NCBI GenBank assembly: GCA_003230535.1
Contig: QIEW01000397.1
Span: 1-6,149 of the forward strand
Source: a bacterium
Lineage (GTDB): Bacteria; SZUA-182; SZUA-191
Direction: 5' to 3'
Length of the DNA stretch: 6,149 bases
This document shows positions 1-5,187 of the stretch, piece after piece. Made by a program: the position numbers and the translations under genes. Each line of letters starts with the position of its first letter. The stretch's first letter is position 1. The notes beneath the pieces were generated by a model. It was not told where the DNA came from. It did not search any database and worked only from the letters and a program-made list of their open reading frames with translations.

Positions 1-83
1 CGTGATTATTCAAAATATCTACCTAACACATTATATACACTTCTCCATAAAATACAACTCCTCTCCCTCAACTTTTTGAGAAG

Positions 84-152
84 TTACAAAACGACGAAGC
101 AACCCCTTGTTTTCCCGCGGCATATGAGATTGCTTCACTTCGTTCGCAATAA
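84..152. repeat. REP-like palindromic dispersed repeat
   Basis: GAAGCAA at 96-102 is the exact reverse complement of TTGCTTC at 130-136. On the minus strand the segment reads as a decayed form of a familiar interspersed repeat of many bacteria, in which an arm like ATTGCGA-cgaag-GAAGCAATC is followed by a mirrored GGTTGCTTCGTCG arm. The arm near 130-152 is well kept, while the arm near 84-102 has lost its outer part. It contains no reading frame and lies in gene-free DNA. That it belongs to this repeat class is recalled from general knowledge; the palindrome itself is visible. The outer boundaries are approximate. Confidence 0.6.
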
Positions 153-183
153 CCTTTAAACGTATGCTTTTTACTGAAACGCT

Positions 184-368
184 ATACTAGTAGAGCATCC
201 ATTTTTATTTGATGGGTTGATAAAGTCTTTTAGTCCTCTCTCCCCTGGGGGGAGAGAGTTAGAGTGAGAAAGGTTTTATTTATCAAAAGCCCCCTCATCC
301 TAACCTTCTCCCCCAAGGGGAGTTGGAACTCTCTACCCATCAATTTAAAATGGACAGCGTACTAGTAT
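184..368. mobile_element. MITE-like element with imperfect terminal inverted repeats
   Basis: The left end (184-220) and the reverse complement of the right end (332-368) align over 37 bp. ATACTAGTA is identical at both tips, then TCCATTTT and GATGGGT match exactly, with scattered differences between. The interior is also palindromic: a perfect 10-bp stem with a 3-nt loop at 236-258 (CTCTCTCCCC/GGGGAGAGAG), a second hairpin at 308-322 (CTCCCC/GGGGAG), and further complementarity between the two halves. No transposase is encoded. TACTAGTA (185-192 and 360-367) is its own reverse complement, so it could be either the tip of the inverted repeat or an 8-bp target duplication. This is the form of a non-autonomous miniature inverted-repeat element; the mobilising family is not identifiable. 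Confidence 0.7.
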
Positions 369-402
369 GACTTGTCGATTCCCGGGACTTTTTACGAAAG
401 TA

Positions 403-1050
403 TCAATCTTTGAGTTGCCAACACAGAAACAGCCGGCCTAACGCAGAAGTAAACTCCAGAGTAATTTTCTTGGTTTCGGGAGAGATGATAGTTTTTCTTT
501 CTGTTTTTCTAGAAAGCGTTTTGGGGAATTTTAACTTGTATACAATTTTATGGGATGAGAAAAAGGGGTAGTATTCAACAATATACACAGGGACAGGCGT
601 AAGATGACTTATCTCTATAGGAGCCACCCTCTCCCCAGCATCATTTATTAACCAAATACTCCAGATATTTTCCGGCTCATCTAAGCGTTTCCACTGCCGA
701 AGATCGGTATAGGCAGCTATTACAAACTCGGAAGCATCTTCCTGAGCCTGCTGTTCTTCTACTAACAGTTTCTGCTTCTCATGTGCCGAAAGAACGTGGT
801 CAGCAGTATATTTTTCCACATATGACTGTCTTAACGGCCAATCTACGTAGGTAGCGCTGACCATCAGAACAGTATCAACTCCTCGGTAGATGGCTTGGCG
901 CTTTGTTCTAGCTTCAACCAATTCGGTATAATCGCCGAAGGTAATTAGCCCTCCAGCTTGGTGGCGGCGACAGCCCAGCCCAGCCCAGCCCAGCCCCACT
1001 CCCGTTATAATACCTAAGAGAAGTGCAATGGATTTCTTTTTTTGAAACAT
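403..1050 (-). CDS. Predicted lipoprotein or membrane-anchored protein of unknown function
   Basis: I do not recognise the family. From the ATG at 1050 the protein has 215 residues. It begins MFQKKKSIALLLGIITGVG, a basic n-region and a hydrophobic core, and reaches Cys27, a plausible lipidation cysteine. The residues before it (A-G-L-G-C) are only a loose lipobox because Leu is not at -3. The frame is open further upstream to ATGs at 1086 and 1122, but the latter overlaps the DUF1858 gene and both would place extra residues before a good signal peptide, so 1050 is preferred. No start has a strong Shine-Dalgarno. The mature part is soluble and mixed charged, with an acidic, Gln-rich stretch (EEQQAQEDASEF) and a later basic segment; a periplasmic, membrane-tethered location is likely. 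It lies 43 bp downstream of the DUF1858 gene on the same strand, so co-transcription is plausible. The signal peptide is encoded over a pentanucleotide repeat (971-996). Confidence 0.7.
   Translation of the reverse strand: MFQKKKSIALLLGIITGVGLGWAGLGCRRHQAGGLITFGDYTELVEARTKRQAIYRGVDTVLMVSATYVDWPLRQSYVEKYTADHVLSAHEKQKLLVEEQQAQEDASEFVIAAYTDLRQWKRLDEPENIWSIWLINDAGERVAPIEISHLTPVPVYIVEYYPFFSSHKIVYKLKFPKTLSRKTERKTIISPETKKITLEFTSALGRLFLCWQLKD
971..996. repeat. Pentanucleotide tandem repeat (CAGCC, five copies)
   Basis: A 26-nt perfect period-5 run, five copies of CAGCC plus one base on the plus strand, lies inside the signal peptide of the minus-strand lipoprotein. It encodes residues 19-27 (GLGWAGLGC). 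Because five is not a multiple of three, gain or loss of one or two units would shift the frame just before the mature protein. Changes of three units would keep the frame and alter the hydrophobic core by five residues. Confidence 0.9.
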
Positions 1051-1093
1051 CGTTGCCGGCCAAGTAAATACAGCGCCCCATACCATCCCCAAA

Positions 1094-1297
1094 TTAGTTT
1101 TTGTCTTCCTTGAACAAAGCATTGAGATCGGTCATTAAGGCATCTAGATCAATTCCGTGCATCAAGGCTCCACTTTCGATTGATTCTGCCGTGGCTCCCA
1201 TACAACAAAAGCAACCCATCCGATATTTGTTAAATACCTCAATTGCCTTGGGGTGGGCCTGCATGGCCCCTTCTATTGACATATCTTTCGTAACCAT
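1094..1297 (-). CDS. DUF1858 (hybrid-cluster-associated redox disulfide) domain protein
   Basis: A 67-residue protein that is essentially one DUF1858 domain. The signature is visible: an N-terminal KDMSIEGAMQAHPKAIEVF segment, then YRMGCFCCMGA with C29 and C32 forming the CxxC pair (C31 is an additional cysteine), then ESIESGALMHGIDLDALMTDLN. This family is small and helical, common in anaerobes, and often found fused to or near hybrid-cluster and other redox proteins; the cysteine pair is thought to act as a redox disulfide or metal site. The precise role is unknown. The start is supported by a strong purine-rich Shine-Dalgarno (AGAGGGGG at 1306-1313) 8 nt before the ATG. It is the first gene upstream of the predicted lipoprotein, which follows after 43 bp. 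DNA upstream of the start is AT-rich, but no convincing -35/-10 pair was found. Confidence 0.88.
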   Translation of the reverse strand: MVTKDMSIEGAMQAHPKAIEVFNKYRMGCFCCMGATAESIESGALMHGIDLDALMTDLNALFKEDKN

Positions 1298-1515
1298 GTT
1301 TTCTACCCCCTCTGTGAAATATCCGGGTTTTCTTTAGGGTATATATTTATATTAAGTAACTCTTCTCCCCTAATGCACTGTTAACAAAACGTTATTTGGA
1401 GAAAAAAGGATGATGCAGAGCTGGCTGTTTATCTGTTTGGTTATGATATACCCCCCCCGCCAGATACAGCGCGGGAAAAGGATGGTTCCCAAAACAGGCG
1501 ACTTATAGTGAAGGT

Positions 1516-2673
1516 TCAATTTACTTTAAGCGGCATAATAAGACATACGTAACGCCTCTGCTCCTTGTCCGGCTGCTCGTCAGTTGGTTGTTCCCCAGTG
1601 TTTTCATCTTGGGAGGATTTTTTTACGGGCGTGAACAAACAGGCTCCCAGCGGTTCATTCATCTCCAGCCGTACCTCCGCCTCGTCGATGGCATCCAAAG
1701 CCTCCAGAACATAAGATGCGTTAAAACCAACACTTATCTCTTCACCAGTTAGGGTGATGGGCAACTCATCATGAGCATCCCCGATTTCCGAATCTTGTGA
1801 ATAAAGAAAAAGTTTATCGCTTGTCAGTTCCAGTTTTACGGTATGGCTCCGTTCATCTGACAGCAAGGAAACACGTCGTAAGGCGCCGTATAAATTCTCC
1901 TTGGGAATTATAGCCGATCTGCATGTGCTGGAAGGAATGACTTGCTTGTAGTTGGGATAATTCCCTTCGATTAATCGCCCGACAAGCACTGCTTTAGAAG
2001 TAACAAAGACCGCCATATTCTTCAGAAATCCACACTGGAGCGGTTCGACCGCCTCATCCGCCAGCTTCTTTAATTCAGCCACCACCTTTTTGGGCAGGAT
2101 GACCGAGGCATTGCGGCCCGCGGCCGAAAGCTCGGCAGCCATGATTGCGAGACGGTGCCCGTCGGTGCCTACCATAGAAATAGAACTGCCCGCCAATTCC
2201 AGAAGCGCGCCGGTCATCGTCTGTCGGGTTTCGGTGGTCGGAACAGCAAATATAGTTTTGCGAATCATATCAGACAATAAGTTACTATTCAAGGGGAATA
2301 GTTCCTCCTCCTTCCAAGAAGGGAGAGGTGGGAAATCATCCGCAGGGAGAGTAGACAAAACAAACTCCGCCACCCCACAGGAGATTTTCACTGAATTATC
2401 CTCAACCGCAAGCTGAACCTCCGCCTCGGGTAACTCCCGCACAATTTCAAACATTTTCCGAGCCAATAAAGCTGCCTTACCAGGTTGGATCACCTTGGCC
2501 GGCGCAAAAACCCGCAAGACCACCTCCAGATCGGTGGCCGTTAAATAAACTCCTTCAGGTTCTGCTGAGAGCAGCACATAAGATAAAATAGACATTGTTC
2601 CCCGCGCCGGAACAATACTCTGACAACGCTGCAAAAGCTCCTGAAGATCACGTTTTCCGATAGTTAGCTTCAT
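1516..2673 (-). CDS. dnaN: DNA polymerase III subunit beta (sliding clamp)
   Basis: The protein is the ring-shaped clamp that encircles DNA, tethers the replicative polymerase and recruits other replication and repair proteins. It has 385 residues, slightly longer than the usual 365-380. Three clamp domains can be followed: about 1-120 (MKLTIGKRDLQELL start, ATDLEV, TLPADDFPPLP), about 125-250 (GTDGHRLA at 169-176, RLIEGNYPNY at 233-242) and about 255-385 (VGFNASYVLEAL at 315-326, ending with the IMPLKV strand). An additional hydrophilic, Gln/Glu/Asp-rich stretch (about residues 351-373) lies just before the final strand and accounts for the extra length. The ATG at 2673 gives the standard N-terminus, but it has no clear Shine-Dalgarno. 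The usual partners dnaA, recF and gyrB are absent here; the upstream neighbour is tRNA-fMet, 36 nt away, and no promoter or terminator is apparent between them. No hairpin-plus-T-run terminator was found in the 218 bp downstream. Confidence 0.97.
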   Translation of the reverse strand: MKLTIGKRDLQELLQRCQSIVPARGTMSILSYVLLSAEPEGVYLTATDLEVVLRVFAPAKVIQPGKAALLARKMFEIVRELPEAEVQLAVEDNSVKISCGVAEFVLSTLPADDFPPLPSWKEEELFPLNSNLLSDMIRKTIFAVPTTETRQTMTGALLELAGSSISMVGTDGHRLAIMAAELSAAGRNASVILPKKVVAELKKLADEAVEPLQCGFLKNMAVFVTSKAVLVGRLIEGNYPNYKQVIPSSTCRSAIIPKENLYGALRRVSLLSDERSHTVKLELTSDKLFLYSQDSEIGDAHDELPITLTGEEISVGFNASYVLEALDAIDEAEVRLEMNEPLGACLFTPVKKSSQDENTGEQPTDEQPDKEQRRYVCLIMPLKVN

Positions 2674-2709
2674 AATTAAACTTTATGCGGAAACCCCATT
2701 TACAGAAGA

Positions 2710-2786
<77 letters not shown>

Positions 2787-2816
2787 TCCAATAAGGATTA
2801 AATTTTCTGTTCCGAT

Positions 2817-2844
2817 GTTATAACAGAATAATGAATTTTGTCAA
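2817..2844 (-). promoter_or_regulatory. Sigma70-type promoter of tRNA-fMet (and probably dnaN)
   Basis: On the minus strand a perfect -35 box TTGACA (2844-2839) is followed by a 16-bp spacer and TATAAC (2822-2817), five of six matches to the -10 consensus. Transcription would begin near 2810, about 24 nt before the mature tRNA 5' end. This is the strongest promoter visible in the window, as expected for a stable-RNA gene. Confidence 0.85.
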
Positions 2845-3034
2845 GTTTTTTAATGGCAGGTTTCAACCTAAAAGATGTAAACAAAGATCTTGTTATGCCG
2901 GGATGAGTCCGTAAGTGGTTGATATATAGTATAAAAATGGCTGTTTTTGTCTGTATTGTTAACCTATAAAAAAGGGCGATTAAAAAGTAAAAAGGTTCAA
3001 GGTGTTAGCCCAAATTAAAGCCGACTACCTATGT

Positions 3035-3094
3035 ACCCGGATTATTCATAAATACACGATAAACATTGATGGTGTTATTTGAATACAGCTACTT
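3035..3094 (+). repeat. 60-bp repeat, copy 1 (inverted relative to copy 2)
   Basis: This segment, containing GGATTATTCATAAAT and GTTATTTGAATACAG, matches the reverse complement of 4403-4462 with about 7-8 differences in 60 positions. It ends two bases before the left tip of the IS982 relic. It has no coding potential. Its source is unknown; it may be the end of another mobile element or a dispersed repeat. The two copies face each other across about 1.4 kb. Confidence 0.85.
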
Positions 3095-3096
3095 AA

Positions 3097-3521
3097 CCTG
3101 AGTTCGAGATAAAATTATAAGACCACAGGCAGCATTTCCAGGTGTTGAGCAGGGATATTCAGGCTTGGCTTTTTATCCTGGTAGATATAGGCGATAAGGC
3201 CGGCCACCAGGTTAACCATGAAGTTGGTAATGCTTCTGTGGCGTGAATGTTCGATAGCCGGACCTGCTGGAAGGCAATAATTATGGTCATAACGACCACT
3301 CTAAACAAAGGTTGCTTGATTTGCAACGCTTTTTGTCGGTAAACTCTAACAATTGGGATTCCCAGCAAGGGACAAAATACTTATAAAAATCATCGACATC
3401 ACAAAATAACCGATCTAAATCCATTTGCGTACATCCTTGTTGAATATGATAATATCTGGTTTTACAAAATATTATCTATAACAACGGGAGCTACGTCAAC
3501 TTTTTTTATAAAAAACTCAGG
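3097..3521 (-). mobile_element. IS982-family insertion sequence relic, internally deleted
   Basis: Both ends are recognisable: 3097-3114 begins CCTGAGTT and the reverse complement of 3504-3521 also begins CCTGAGTT, with 14 of 18 positions identical and both ending ATAAAA. Between them lies a minus-strand transposase remnant (3115-3424) that stops directly beside the left repeat. The element is about 425 bp, where complete members are usually about 1 kb, so more than half is missing. No clear target-site duplication is visible. It cannot move by itself, but its termini could still be used by a related transposase. Confidence 0.8.
3115..3424 (-). pseudogene. IS982-family transposase pseudogene (N- and C-terminal pieces only)
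   Basis: The ATG at 3424 opens with MDLDRLFCDVDDFYKYFVP, the typical IS982 transposase N-terminus, and stops at 3287. After a frameshift near 3300 the homology continues as [11 protein letters not shown], then near 3250 as SGYR in a further frame. Immediately afterwards the sequence reads [19 protein letters not shown] and KKPSLNI, the C-terminal end of this family, to a stop at 3117-3115. The middle of the protein, about 190 residues including most of the catalytic core, is absent. A 69-codon open frame (3159-3368) crosses these pieces but is not a gene. The family call rests on recalled family motifs. Confidence 0.85.
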
Positions 3522-3574
3522 GAAAACTAAAATAGCTTGTAAATACAACAACATTTATATCGAGATCAGGTTAC

Positions 3575-3864
3575 ATTAAGGAGAAAGGTTATACAGATAT
3601 CAAGGCTCTTGTAGCCTTCTCGGGCGAGGTGGAAGACCCGCCCAAGTCGGGCGTTGAATATACAGAAGTCGGGATGAATAAAGGGATCAGGAACCGCCTG
3701 AGCGCTTCTCTACTGATGACTCCCAGGTGCTTTTAGTAGCCGAAAAATATCAGACCGGCTTTGATCAACCGCTTCTCCACACCATGTATGTTGATAAACG
3801 GCTGGCAGGTATCCAGGCCGTACAGACCCTCTCATGCTTAACGCATGAATGGGGGGGAAAGTAA
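3575..3864 (+). pseudogene. hsdR: Type I restriction enzyme HsdR fragment (frameshifted, truncated both ends)
   Basis: HsdR is the ATP-dependent translocase and nuclease subunit of type I restriction systems. The plus strand from about 3575 reads KEKGYTDIKALVAFSG, then [13 protein letters not shown], and hits a stop at 3734. A frame change near 3690 restores the match: [46 protein letters not shown]. These are the second RecA-like helicase domain of HsdR, including the TGFDQP segment. The expected SRLNR continuation is replaced by SCLT and the frame ends at 3862. Complete HsdR proteins have about 1000 residues, so under a tenth remains. There is no ATG, no promoter and no hsdM or hsdS nearby. 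It is a relic of a lost defence locus, lying head-away from the IS relic. Confidence 0.88.
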
Positions 3865-3887
3865 CCCCGGAGCTGTTGAGAAACAAG

Positions 3888-4277
3888 CTACCGCAAAAAT
3901 GTTTCCACAAAAGAATTCCATTTATAATATTGTAAAGGATCGTCTGTTTTTAGAACCTGAAGTCCCATACTATAGATATGTAAAGTTTTCTTGTGTAAAA
4001 GTTTTCCCCAGACAACCCGACAGTTTGTTTTAAGATAGTAGTCGTTCGGAAGCGCTATTGTTGCAAGAACATCTTGCTTCTTTTCAGTTAATTCCAACAG
4101 ATATTTAACTTCATCAGAGGATGAAACACAAACTTCCAAACCAATTCCTTCCTTAGAAACATTTTTTATCCAACCACCTACCTCAGCTTCCTTGTTACCA
4201 ATTGTAGTGGGATCAGAAATGGTTGTTTGAATAAATATATCAGAACGAATATCCCTCCTCTTTTCTTGAATATCCAT
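3888..4277 (-). CDS. PilZ domain c-di-GMP-binding protein, copy 1
   Basis: A 129-residue single-domain PilZ protein. PilZ domains bind cyclic di-GMP and transmit it to motility, adhesion or exopolysaccharide machinery. Both nucleotide-binding motifs are present: RxxxR at R7-R11 (EKRRDIR) and NxSxxG at N39-G44 (NVSKEG), followed by the beta-barrel strands CRVVWGKLL and YSMGLQVL. No signal peptide, membrane segment or output domain is seen, so it is probably a cytoplasmic adaptor. The ATG at 4277 has a good Shine-Dalgarno (AGAGGA) in its leader. The protein is about 67% identical to the second PilZ protein (4593-4979), and the duplicated DNA includes the promoter. Its leader is longer than that of copy 2 because of inserted sequence. 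The partner is unknown. Confidence 0.92.
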   Translation of the reverse strand: MDIQEKRRDIRSDIFIQTTISDPTTIGNKEAEVGGWIKNVSKEGIGLEVCVSSSDEVKYLLELTEKKQDVLATIALPNDYYLKTNCRVVWGKLLHKKTLHIYSMGLQVLKTDDPLQYYKWNSFVETFLR

Positions 4278-4307
4278 ATGCCAATCCTCTACAAATTAAT
4301 AAGTTAA

Positions 4308-4322
4308 CCCGAATAATTCGGG
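4308..4322. promoter_or_regulatory. Hairpin in the leader of PilZ copy 1
   Basis: A 15-nt near-perfect palindrome, CCCGAA-TAA-TTCGGG on the plus strand, begins about 30 bp before the PilZ copy 1 start. It directly adjoins a TTAACTTATT block on the minus strand that is also kept in the copy 2 leader, where a larger CCCGA-containing hairpin occupies the same relative position. No T-run follows on either strand, so it is not a standard terminator. Confidence 0.55.
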
Positions 4323-4334
4323 ATCATAAACACG

Positions 4335-4366
4335 CTCCCGTTGGTCGCTTCCATAGCGGGAGTTTT
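4335..4366 (+). terminator. Possible hairpin terminator (plus-strand reading)
   Basis: CTCCCG (4335-4340) pairs with CGGGAG (4357-4362), with further weak pairing TGG/CCA inside, and is followed by TTTT on the plus strand. The T-run is short and no intact plus-strand gene precedes it. On the minus strand it lies within the PilZ copy 1 leader and could be a leader hairpin instead. Confidence 0.35.
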
Positions 4367-4402
4367 CGGTGATTTGTATGAGCCATTTTGTTTTTTTTTT
4401 GA

Positions 4403-4462
4403 AACTAACTGTATTCAAATAACATCATCAATATTTACCGTGGATTTATGAATAATCCTGGT
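4403..4462 (-). repeat. 60-bp repeat, copy 2, inside the PilZ copy 1 leader
   Basis: This is the inverted partner of 3035-3094. It lies between the promoter (4501-4528) and the start of PilZ copy 1. Copy 2 of the PilZ unit has nothing equivalent in its leader, so this block was probably inserted after, or lost from one copy after, the duplication. A T10 homopolymer (4391-4400) adjoins it. Confidence 0.85.
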
Positions 4463-4500
4463 TAATTAGATATGAGATATAATATGCTCTTTAGTTAGTA

Positions 4501-4528
4501 AGTATATCCACTATTAAAAACATATCAA
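4501..4528 (-). promoter_or_regulatory. Promoter of PilZ copy 1
   Basis: On the minus strand: TTGATA (4528-4523), a 16-bp spacer, then TATACT (4506-4501). Both boxes match the consensus at five of six positions. The same two boxes with the same spacing recur at 5082-5109 upstream of PilZ copy 2 although the spacer has diverged. The predicted leader is about 215 nt. Confidence 0.7.
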
Positions 4529-4592
4529 GTTACAGATAAATATTTTTTGCTGATTTTGTTGGCAGGTTGTGGGAAGAGCGGCGATAATCGAA

Positions 4593-4979
4593 CTATCGCA
4601 AAAATGTTTCCACAAAATAATCCCATTTATAATGCAGTAAAGGGTCTATTTTTAGAATCCGAAGTCCCATATTATAGATATAGAAAGTTTTATTGTATAA
4701 AAGTTTTCCCCAGACAACTCTACAGTTTGCCTTAAAAGAGGAGTCATGCGGAAGCGCTATTGTGGCAAGAACTTCCTGCTTGTTTTTAGTTAATTCCATC
4801 AGAAAGATAGTTTCATCAGAAGATGAGATACAAATTTCCAAACCAATTCCATCCTTAGAAACATTTTTTATCCAACCAACTATCTCAACTCCTCTTTTAT
4901 CAATTGAAGTGGGAGCGGAAATAGTTATTTGAATAAATGCAGCTGAACGATTATCCTTTCTCTTCTCTTGAATGTCCAT
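4593..4979 (-). CDS. PilZ domain c-di-GMP-binding protein, copy 2
   Basis: A 128-residue paralogue of the neighbouring PilZ protein with the same layout. RxxxR is at R7-R11 (EKRKDNR) and NxSxxG is at N39-G44 (NVSKDG), so c-di-GMP binding should be kept; the strand CRVVWGKLL and the C-terminal FVETFLR are identical to copy 1. Differences concentrate in residues 21-34 and 56-66 and in the aromatic C-terminal part (YIYNMGLRIL), where partner contacts could differ. The ATG at 4979 lies in the same ATTGGCATATGG context as copy 1, but the Shine-Dalgarno is degraded (ATAGTA where copy 1 has AGAGGA), so translation may be weaker. It has its own promoter at 5082-5109 and a hairpin leader. Cytoplasmic, partner unknown. 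Confidence 0.92.
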   Translation of the reverse strand: MDIQEKRKDNRSAAFIQITISAPTSIDKRGVEIVGWIKNVSKDGIGLEICISSSDETIFLMELTKNKQEVLATIALPHDSSFKANCRVVWGKLLYNKTFYIYNMGLRILKIDPLLHYKWDYFVETFLR

Positions 4980-5017
4980 ATGCCAATACTATACAGGTCA
5001 ATAAGTTAAGTTTCAGC

Positions 5018-5041
5018 CTGTCGGGTTTAAGAACCCGACAG
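5018..5041. promoter_or_regulatory. Strong hairpin in the leader of PilZ copy 2
   Basis: A perfect 10-bp stem (CTGTCGGGTT/AACCCGACAG) closes a 4-nt loop about 40 bp before the PilZ copy 2 start, inside the predicted leader RNA. No T-run follows on either strand, so a leader structure or a small palindromic insertion is more likely than a terminator. Confidence 0.7.
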
Positions 5042-5081
5042 CACATAAAGTTTATCAAACATCATATGTCATTGGTTAATA

Positions 5082-5109
5082 AGTATATCAATTGTTAAAA
5101 ATATATCAA
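5082..5109 (-). promoter_or_regulatory. Promoter of PilZ copy 2
   Basis: On the minus strand: TTGATA (5109-5104), 16-bp spacer, TATACT (5087-5082). Conservation of both boxes and of the spacing with 4501-4528, while the spacer bases drift, supports a functional promoter. The leader would be about 95 nt. Confidence 0.75.
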
Positions 5110-5187
5110 GTTATAGGGAAAGATTTTTGCCGGTTTTGCGTCCGTAGAGAGGAAATTTTCCAGTGTAATTTTAATCTGATCTCCTTC

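Larger units (their letters stand above)
3888..4558. repeat. Tandem duplication, unit 1 (PilZ gene, leader and promoter)
   Basis: This unit pairs in direct orientation with 4593-5140. Similarity covers the whole PilZ reading frame, the SD-proximal leader (TTAACTTATT and ATTGGCATATG), the promoter and about 30 bp beyond it. The match is interrupted by extra sequence at roughly 4330-4480 in this unit. Similarity does not extend past the PilZ stop codon into the hsdR relic. Confidence 0.85.
4593..5140. repeat. Tandem duplication, unit 2 (PilZ gene, leader and promoter)
   Basis: This is the partner of 3888-4558 and is shorter because it lacks the leader insertion. Similarity stops at about 5140, shortly beyond the -35 box. 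The protein copies are about 67% identical, which points to an old rather than recent duplication. Confidence 0.85.

Noticed and set aside
1101-1337. Plus-strand 78-codon open frame
   Set aside because: It is the antisense shadow of the DUF1858 gene, which has a clear family match and SD.
1456-1475. CCCGC/GCGGG hairpin as a dnaN terminator
   Set aside because: The stem is only 5 bp with a 10-nt loop and, in the dnaN direction, is followed by a G-run and not a T-run.
2898-2920. Hammerhead-like GATGAGTCCG string
   Set aside because: The CUGAUGA core is incomplete, no matching GAAA strand follows, and stem II has no partner.
3159-3368. 69-codon minus-strand open frame as a hypothetical gene
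   Set aside because: It crosses two frames of the broken IS982 transposase and does not follow the family frame through its whole length; it is a by-product of the decay.
4547-4735. Plus-strand lipoprotein-like start (LILLAGCGKSGD) ahead of a 62-codon frame
   Set aside because: The LAGC motif is striking, but the start would be TTG with only seven residues before the cysteine, there is no SD, and the rest of the frame is antisense to PilZ copy 2. It could be a relic tail of a signal peptide, but cannot be supported.
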